Shown here: one piece after another, positions 57,927 through 64,000 of the stretch | Numbering within the stretch: position 1 is the first letter of the stretch | Layout of the letters: every line of letters begins with the position of its first letter | Origin: Eucommia ulmoides | Lineage: Eukaryota; Streptophyta; Magnoliopsida; Garryales; Eucommiaceae | DNA: 64,000 bases | Assembly: GCA_016647705.1 (NCBI GenBank) | Contig: CM028335.1 | Coordinates: 3,529,501 to 3,593,500, forward strand | Direction: 5' to 3' | The notes under the pieces: generated by a model | Seen by the model: the letters and a program-made list of their open reading frames with translations, nothing else | What the model was told of the DNA's origin: nothing | Databases searched by the model: none | Made by a program: the position numbers and the translations under genes

Positions 57927-60753
57927 ATGGTTTCTGGATCGGGGATCTGCGCGCGGCGGTTGGTGGTTGACGCCCGCCACCACATGCTTGGCCGTCTGGC
58001 GTCGATTCTGTCCAAAGAACTCCTCAATGGCCAGAAAGTAGTGGTGGTTCGCTGCGAGGAGATTTGCCTCTCCGGCGGACTCGTCCGCCAGAAAATGAAA
58101 TACCTCCGGTTCCTCCGCAAGAGAATGAACACCAAGCCCTCGCACGGCCCCATTCACTTCCGTGCTCCCGCCAAAATCCTCTGGCGCACCATCCGAGGGT
58201 TCGTCAATCCCCTTTACTTATTCAATTTATACGATATTCTTTCTCTGTATTTATGAAATGTCTCTATTTTTTTTTAGTATGATTCCGCATAAGACGAAGC
58301 GTGGGGAGGCGGCATTGAAGAGGTTGAAGGTGTATGAAGGAATTCCTCCACCATACGACAAGATCAAGAGGATGGTCATCCCTGATGCTCTCAAGTGAGT
58401 TTTACTTTAGGATTGTGGTTTATCGGTGATGTTGTTTAAGAAAATTTTTAGAATCGGCAATGCTACTCATAATTTTTTTGCGGCAGGTCTCATATTTTAA
58501 CCTTAATTAAAAAATAATCCCCTACCTAATTGCATCTCCTGTGCATTGAAAAAAGTAGAAGACTCAATACACGCCCTTGCACCTCCAGAACCGAACTAAA
58601 CAGAAACATTTGTTATATGTATGTAACTTGTGCTCAAAATATTTGTTAGATATAACAAATATTATATAAGTACATGTAATATAATACGTGTAATTAATAT
58701 TAGGTAAGTACATGTAACTAATATTACACAAATATATCTAATATAGTTACATGTAACTTGTAATTATTAATTTGTAACTAATTTTAGTTATATATAACTA
58801 ATATTCACTCTAATCCAGATTCACTCACCAAACTTTCTCTACGCTCTACATACAATACGTGAACACATGTGAGACTAATACGGAACCAAAAACTAGTTTA
58901 AGGGATTAAATCTAGACTTATATTTTAAGTAGGACAAATAATAAATTACACTCAAAATATAGGACTACTGACCAATTGTCTCTAATTTTTTTCCCTTTTT
59001 TTGTAAATGCTAATCATGATTTTGCCTTTCTCAGTTTTGTATAATTTTGGATTTTCATTGGGATGTTTATTAGGGTATTGAGGCTTCAGGCTGGACACAA
59101 GTACTGCTTATTAGGGCGGCTGTCGTCCGAGGTTGGATGGAACCACCATGACACTATAAGGGTAATACTTGAGTTCTCCATTGGTTATTATACTTCCAAT
59201 TTAGATTCAAATTTTTGGTATATCTTTAATTTGGTTTTTTCCAATTATTTATACTTCTTGTTTGTAGTGTGTTTTACAAAATTGCAATAAGACCGGCGTT
59301 TCTATATAGATCAGAATGTTGGGCAGTAAAAACAAAAACATGTCTAGAAAATTGGCGTGACGGAAATGAGGATATTACGGTGGATGAGTGAAAACGAAAA
59401 TGGATAAAATTGAGAATGAAATTATTGGAGATAATTTATGATTAGCACCCAACGTAAAGAAGATGAGAGAAAACCGTTTATGGTGGTTTGGACATATGCA
59501 TAGAAGACCCATAGAAGCACCAGTGAGAAAATGCGATTTATTTATAGTGTGGAGGAATATTAGAGGGAGAGGTAGGCCTAAGAAAATTTGGGATGAGACT
59601 ATTAGAATTGATTTTGATAACATTAAACATAACGGAAGGAATGACCCTTGATCAATTTTTATGACATAAAAAGATTCATGTAGCTGACCCTACTTAAGTG
59701 GGACAAAGGCTTAGTTGTTGTTGTTTGTGATGTGTTCAATGTTAATGATTGTGACCATATGAAGAAATAGAAGAAAATTTCGTACATACAGATAAACATC
59801 AAGTTCAAAGAAATTCATGCAACATAAACTAATGATAGGAGTGTAGATTATATATCACACACTTGAACCACTACAAATCAGTATCTGTGATCCATTTTTG
59901 TCCGAAATTCCAGCTTTTCCGTTGCATTAATGGCCTCTATTTAGATGAACTCCATTGATATGGAATTTCGAAACGCTTGGATAAATCAGAGCCTATCTAA
60001 CATAATAGCATTCATGAAATTGAAGAAATTACTTGTTGAACAAAGAATATCGATATTTGGGTTGGATACAGTCTTAAACAAATAGCCGAATGAAAAAAGT
60101 TCTCACTGTTTTGGTTAGTTTTTTGGCCCCATTTGGTTATTGTTTTTGTTCCGTAATTCCTGTTCGCGATTCCAAAATTTTGGGATTAATGTACAGGAAC
60201 GTGATTGGTAAACAGATTTATGTTTCCAAAATTTTAAGAGTAATTTGTGACTATTTCTTGAAATCTTTAAAAATCTGAGAAAGAAAAAACTGTTGATTGC
60301 TATTCACTCTCACAAACCAACCAAACGCCACCTTAGTTGCCTCAATTGCTGATCTAATAAGTTCGTTCATACGACAATGCACCCATGATGAAATGCTTGC
60401 ATTTTTCGAATTTTTTTGTAATTTTTAAATCTAGACATGTTCTAATTTTGGCTCCCCTACCAACAACAAAGATATATGTTGTCTGCTGTAGACAAACTAT
60501 TGTTTTATGTGGTATATATTGGTGAAAATCATCCTAGAAAAGGCAGTGTGATGGCGCTGCGAATGCATGTTTTCATTTGTTACTTAATATGATTTTGGTA
60601 TGTGAACAGGAGCTGGAGGAGAAGAGAAAAGAGAGATCACAGGCGGCATACGAGAGGAAGAAGCAGCTCATCAGACTCCGGCTCAAGGCCGAGAAGGCTG
60701 CTGAGGAGAAGCTTGGCCCCCAACTTCATGTTCTTGCTCCTGTCAAGTACTGA
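57927..60753 (+). CDS. RPL13A: 60S ribosomal protein L13a (uL13)
   Basis: Four exons, 57927-58198, 58278-58394, 59074-59161 and 60610-60753, join in frame to 206 aa, the exact usual plant length; introns are GT-AG (79, 679 and 1448 bases). Start is [11 protein letters not shown], with an upstream in-frame extension rejected because it lacks an ATG. Landmarks: [53 protein letters not shown] with exon 2 giving [44 protein letters not shown] and the basic C-terminal helix with [17 protein letters not shown] ending APVKY. uL13 is a component of the large cytosolic ribosomal subunit. Intron 3 contains a LINE fragment and a MITE, without damage to the coding parts. Confidence 0.97.
58620..58990. 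repeat. Interspersed repeat in RPL13A intron 2
   Basis: Shares acttgtgctcaaaatatttg, ttatattttaagtaggacaa and the end ggactactgaccaattgtct with 15543-15790. Contains (a/t)acatgtaact-type local repeats. Confidence 0.55.
59280..59735 (+). mobile_element. RTE-type LINE 3' fragment in RPL13A intron 3
   Basis: Encodes decayed RT tail pieces: MRILRWM-like, then [37 protein letters not shown] (59463-59651), the signature C-terminal end of plant LINE reverse transcriptases. After it comes gctgaccctacttaagtggg acaaaggctta and gttgttgttg, the typical 3' tail with a TTG repeat. 5'-truncated, sense to the gene. Confidence 0.85.
60123..60337. mobile_element. MITE in RPL13A intron 3
   Basis: Left end ggccccatttggttattg and inverted right end aaggtggcgtttggttgg are related terminal inverted repeats. 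No coding capacity. Confidence 0.55.
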
Positions 60754-60949
60754 AATCCGACTCTACTCTTTTGAGTACTTTTTGATTTATTAGAAGTTCT
60801 TAAAGTGTATTTTTTGGAGTTTGTAGTTTATTCTTATGCCAGAATGGTGTGTAAAATTGAATATCTGGTTGCTTTCAGGCACTGTGAATCTTTTGAATGT
60901 TTGCAAGTCTATTTTCTGTAGGACACTAGCCACAACTGCAACCACCACT

Positions 60950-61475
60950 TGCCACCATCAAACAAATTTGCCATTCCATTAAAATCACCATGACGATCAC
61001 CTACCACCACCGTAGCCATAGCAACTATTCACTACTACAGTAAATATTCATTGCCACCATTAGTTTCACTATCAGTATAATTACCAGTGATCACCATATC
61101 AAACTAATCATCACTACCACCACCATAGCAAACATTCGTTGCCGCTTCCATCACTAGTATAATAAATATTCGTTATCACTATTGCCATCACTACAAAACA
61201 CATTCCTAACACGGCTACTATCGCAATAAATATTCACTAATATCATCACAAAAATAACTAATATTCATTACACTAGTCACCACCATAACAAATATCTGTT
61301 ACCATCATCACTACCACAACAATAATTATTCAGATCACAGCTTCCATCATAATATAACTCCCTCTACCACTACAAATATTCACTATAGTAAATATTCGCT
61401 ATCACCATTATCACCACAACAACAAATATTTATATCATCACCTTCACCATAACAAATATTCATTATTATCACAAC
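60950..61475. repeat. Degenerate CACCATAACAAATATTC minisatellite
   Basis: Units around caccaccatagcaaacattcgtt recur at roughly 40-55-base spacing from 61020 to 61460 (aacattcgtt, aatattcgtt, aatattcact, aatattcatt). No gene. Confidence 0.75.
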
Positions 61476-61479
61476 AAAA

Positions 61480-62960
61480 ATGAACTTTACTGTGCAACGG
61501 CTATTTTGAAAAATATTTTTTCTAGATAGCATAAATAGTGTTTTTTTGTTAATGATAAGCGTTGATATATAACATAAAACCATAACACCACACAAAATAC
61601 ATATATTATACACCCAAACAAACCCGGATAAGAGACCCAAATAGTGGAGTTCGCCAGTGCTGACAACATAGCACCAAATATCCCCGAAAATTTGGGTTGA
61701 ACACCCAAAGAAAACAAATACACACCTAAAATAAACACAACTAACTTTTATAGAACGCCAAATAACAAAATAAACCAACTCCCATATGGCAAATGATTCA
61801 AATGTCGAATTTTAGCGCACAACCTTCTTGTTGTCGGTTTTCTAATTCTGTAGGGCCTCACCCTTTGTCTTCGATAAATATTCTTTCCTTAGTTGACACG
61901 CACTTCTCGAAAGCAATGAGTGCTATCCATACCTCTCTATCCCTCCCAGTCCATCTCTCATAGACAATCTTACTCCTACATCCTTCTCAAACACCCTCGT
62001 CAAACTTAACAACTCAAACATCTCATTTCACTTCCCAAAAACATTTGGCCTGAATATTTCCAAAACATCACTCGAAACAAACCAAAAGAGACTACACGAA
62101 TGAAGCCACATTCCAATACGCCAAAATACGAAGTCCACCACTGCTGTTGTTTAAAAATACTGGGAAATAAGTGCATCTCACTCCCCCAAAAAACATTTGT
62201 CCTGAACATTCTCCAAATCATCACCCAATTCACACGAAAAGCAAATAGTATAAAAACAACCACGCTCCAAAAATGATAAAACAAGAACACCTATAGATCT
62301 AACTTATAACAAAACATCAATTAAAATAATCAAACGAAATTACAGAACAGAAAAATCAAGTGAGTGCAAAATTACTTCATGGCTTCCCACTCCCTAAAGA
62401 TCAATTCAGAGATTCTCTCTTTGAAGTTGCAGTCTTTGAGTTTCACGGGAAGGCATATACTTCTCCCTATCTCCATTACTTTAATTATTCTCTGAAACAC
62501 AAGCCTAGAATAGGTGTTTATCTTCTCCTCAGAAAGAGAAATTTTCTAAATGAGATCATTGAAATTTCCAAAATCACCCGACTTCTTTTTTGCCTTTGCC
62601 TTAATTTTTATCTTAGCATATCCACCATAAATATTCTTCAATCTCAATCCTTTAGACAAGGAATTCTTTCTATGATATTCTAAAGAAGTGCGATCACTCT
62701 CCTCATCTCCTCCTATCACCTTCGGAAGATTTAATTCACCATTGTTATTGGACTCAACACTTGAAAGGTCTAACTAAACACCCAAATTCTTTTCCAAGCA
62801 CCCCTTCTATTCCATCACCTTTACACTCATCCTCCTCATTTGAAATAGAACCTTTTTTTTGTTTTTTTGTTTTTTAATTTAATTCTCCAAGTAAGATTAA
62901 CTTTAGTTTTAGCAACAAAAGAAGGTTGTCTGCAATAGTTGAAACACTTATCTAGGGCAT
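61480..62960. other. Probable transposon-derived DNA, no clear gene
   Basis: A segment acttcccaaaaacatttggcc tgaatattt...aaacatcactcgaaac (about 62031-62080) recurs near 62180-62235. Open frames here give no recognisable protein. It may be the 3' continuation of the LINE-like relic at 62961-63320. Confidence 0.4.
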
Positions 62961-63320
62961 TTATACATGATGGGCTCCATAGAGTTTTTTTAGCTCCCAA
63001 TTCTTATTTTCCAAGTCACAATCTGCAAATTTTACCCCAATTCTACTTTTCCTGATTTCTGTCTCATTCAAATAGTTAATTGCAAACCTAGTTTGACTTA
63101 TTAAGCCAAATCTAATAAAACTAAAGGCAAAAGTCACACCCACCCTCCTTTTCTTTGGGACGAAAAAAATCCAAAATTTCTCCACAATCTCTAAAAATTG
63201 AGCGAAACCCTTGATTATTCATAGAAAATGGAAGATGATCAACAAAGAGGGTATGCACTTTACCTCGATTTGAGAAAGAGTACATGTGCCACCAAGAATT
63301 TTGGCCACCTTGCGCCATCC
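62961..63320 (-). pseudogene. LINE ORF1-like RRM remnant
   Basis: On the - strand SNRGKVHTLFVDHLPFSMNN and FRSIFRDCGEILDFF (63280-63170) resemble an RRM start, and in another frame VGVTFAFSFIRFG and AINYLNETEIRKSRIGVKFA resemble its end. N-terminal RRM domains are typical of ORF1 of plant L1-type LINEs. A frameshift splits it. The ORF2 part is not recognised. Confidence 0.5.
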
Positions 63321-63436
63321 TAAATCAAAAGTCAAGCCGTGTAGATTTAGGCACAACCATAAACAAGGCTCCTCTCCACCACCGGATATTTTTTCACTTA
63401 TACGAAAGTGATCTGAGCAAATTGATTAACACCCTT

Positions 63437-64000
63437 ACGGCATGTTTGGTTGGACGAAATCGGAGACGGAATGAAATCGCATTCCGCCCTCGATTCCTAT
63501 TCCGTTGTTTGGTTCTTCAATGAAATCACTTTTATGATTCCATTGTAATGAAATAGGGTGAAATGAGATTCTATTTGAAATGAGGTAGAATAGGATTCCA
63601 ACCTAATGAAATCAATATCCTAAATTACAAATAGCTCTTGTATTTAAACTTTTGAAAATTGAGAACAAAAATTAAGAACAAAAACAAAAATTAGATAACA
63701 GAAAATTGAGAATTAAAACTGAAAATTAAGAACAAAAATATAAAATTAGAGAACATAAAATTGAGAACGAAAATTGAAAAATTGAAAACAAAAAATGAAA
63801 ATTAAAAACAAAAACAGAAAATTGATAACAGAAAATTGAAAACATAAACTAAAAATTAAGAATAAAAACAGAAATTTAGAGAACAAAAAATTGAAAACGA
63901 AAACTGAAAATTGAAAATAAAAATTGAAAATTAGAAAACGGAAACTGAAAATTGCAAACAGAAACGAAAATTAGAGAATAGAAATTGAAAATTGAGAATA
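63437..64000. mobile_element. Start of a TIR element with an A-rich minisatellite, cut by window end
   Basis: acggcatgtttggttggacg with aaatgaaatcgcattccg is a typical left end of TIR/MITE elements (catgtttggttgg). From about 63650 to the window end come 20-25-base repeats of the form gaaaattgagaacaaaaact. The right end is outside. Confidence 0.5.

Noticed and set aside
61383..61778. 131-codon - strand frame with hydrophobic stretches
   Set aside because: Partly overlaps the minisatellite, has no recognisable domain and no codon pattern of a gene.
62006..62290. 94-codon - strand frame rich in Phe and Trp
   Set aside because: Contains a duplicated DNA segment read twice; no family recognised.

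Overview
The window is nuclear DNA from a flowering plant, most likely a eudicot. It is AT-rich. The genes have short GT-AG introns, and their products are plant proteins: a tropinone-reductase-like SDR, an RCC1-repeat protein, a small MEGLIP protein and cytosolic ribosomal protein uL13/RPL13A. Most of the rest is nested and decayed plant retrotransposons and small inverted-repeat DNA transposons. I cannot name the species. All four host genes read on the + strand and most of the transposon coding remains read on the - strand.

Layout. 1-11564: a degenerate Athila-type Ty3/gypsy element on the - strand, inserted in the 3' part of a Ty1/copia element whose polypurine tract and 3' LTR follow (11565-12335). 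12336-14190: degenerate tandem repeats and two inverted-repeat elements. 14543-15368: solo LTR with a 5-bp target duplication. 16164-17450: intact five-exon SDR gene. 17600-28700: gene-poor DNA with foldback elements, a copia RNase H relic, a 5' fragment of a COG2-like gene, a GTTAACGTTAAC palindrome array and a 2.7-kb solo LTR (24754-27445). 28709-34766: copia element with both LTRs, - strand, coding region decayed. 34767-37456: LTR/leader remains, a hAT-like MITE and copia remains. 37457-41620: internally deleted Athila/Tat-like element inside a copia relic. 42028-42189: an orphan last exon of a second tropinone-reductase-like gene.

42958-45160: two inverted-repeat elements. 45848-53568: a ten-exon RCC1-family gene (498 aa), whose 4-kb third intron carries a TIR element that itself contains a copia relic and a PIF/Harbinger-like element. 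56677-56952: single-exon 91-aa plant protein. 57927-60753: four-exon RPL13A gene with three site-II promoter motifs and a LINE relic plus MITE in its third intron. 60754-64000: minisatellites, LINE-like relics and the start of another TIR element.

The host genes are functionally unrelated to each other, as is usual in plant chromosomes. The one link is between the intact SDR gene and the orphan SDR exon 25 kb away, which suggests a former tandem gene cluster split by transposon insertions. I found no convincing new multi-gene system. The most unusual signals are the palindrome arrays (24150-24740; the GCGCTGCAGCGC motifs of the Athila element), a copia element whose primer-binding position complements its own LTR, a 52-bp TIR element, and an inverted SINE duplication inside a MITE inside an intron.
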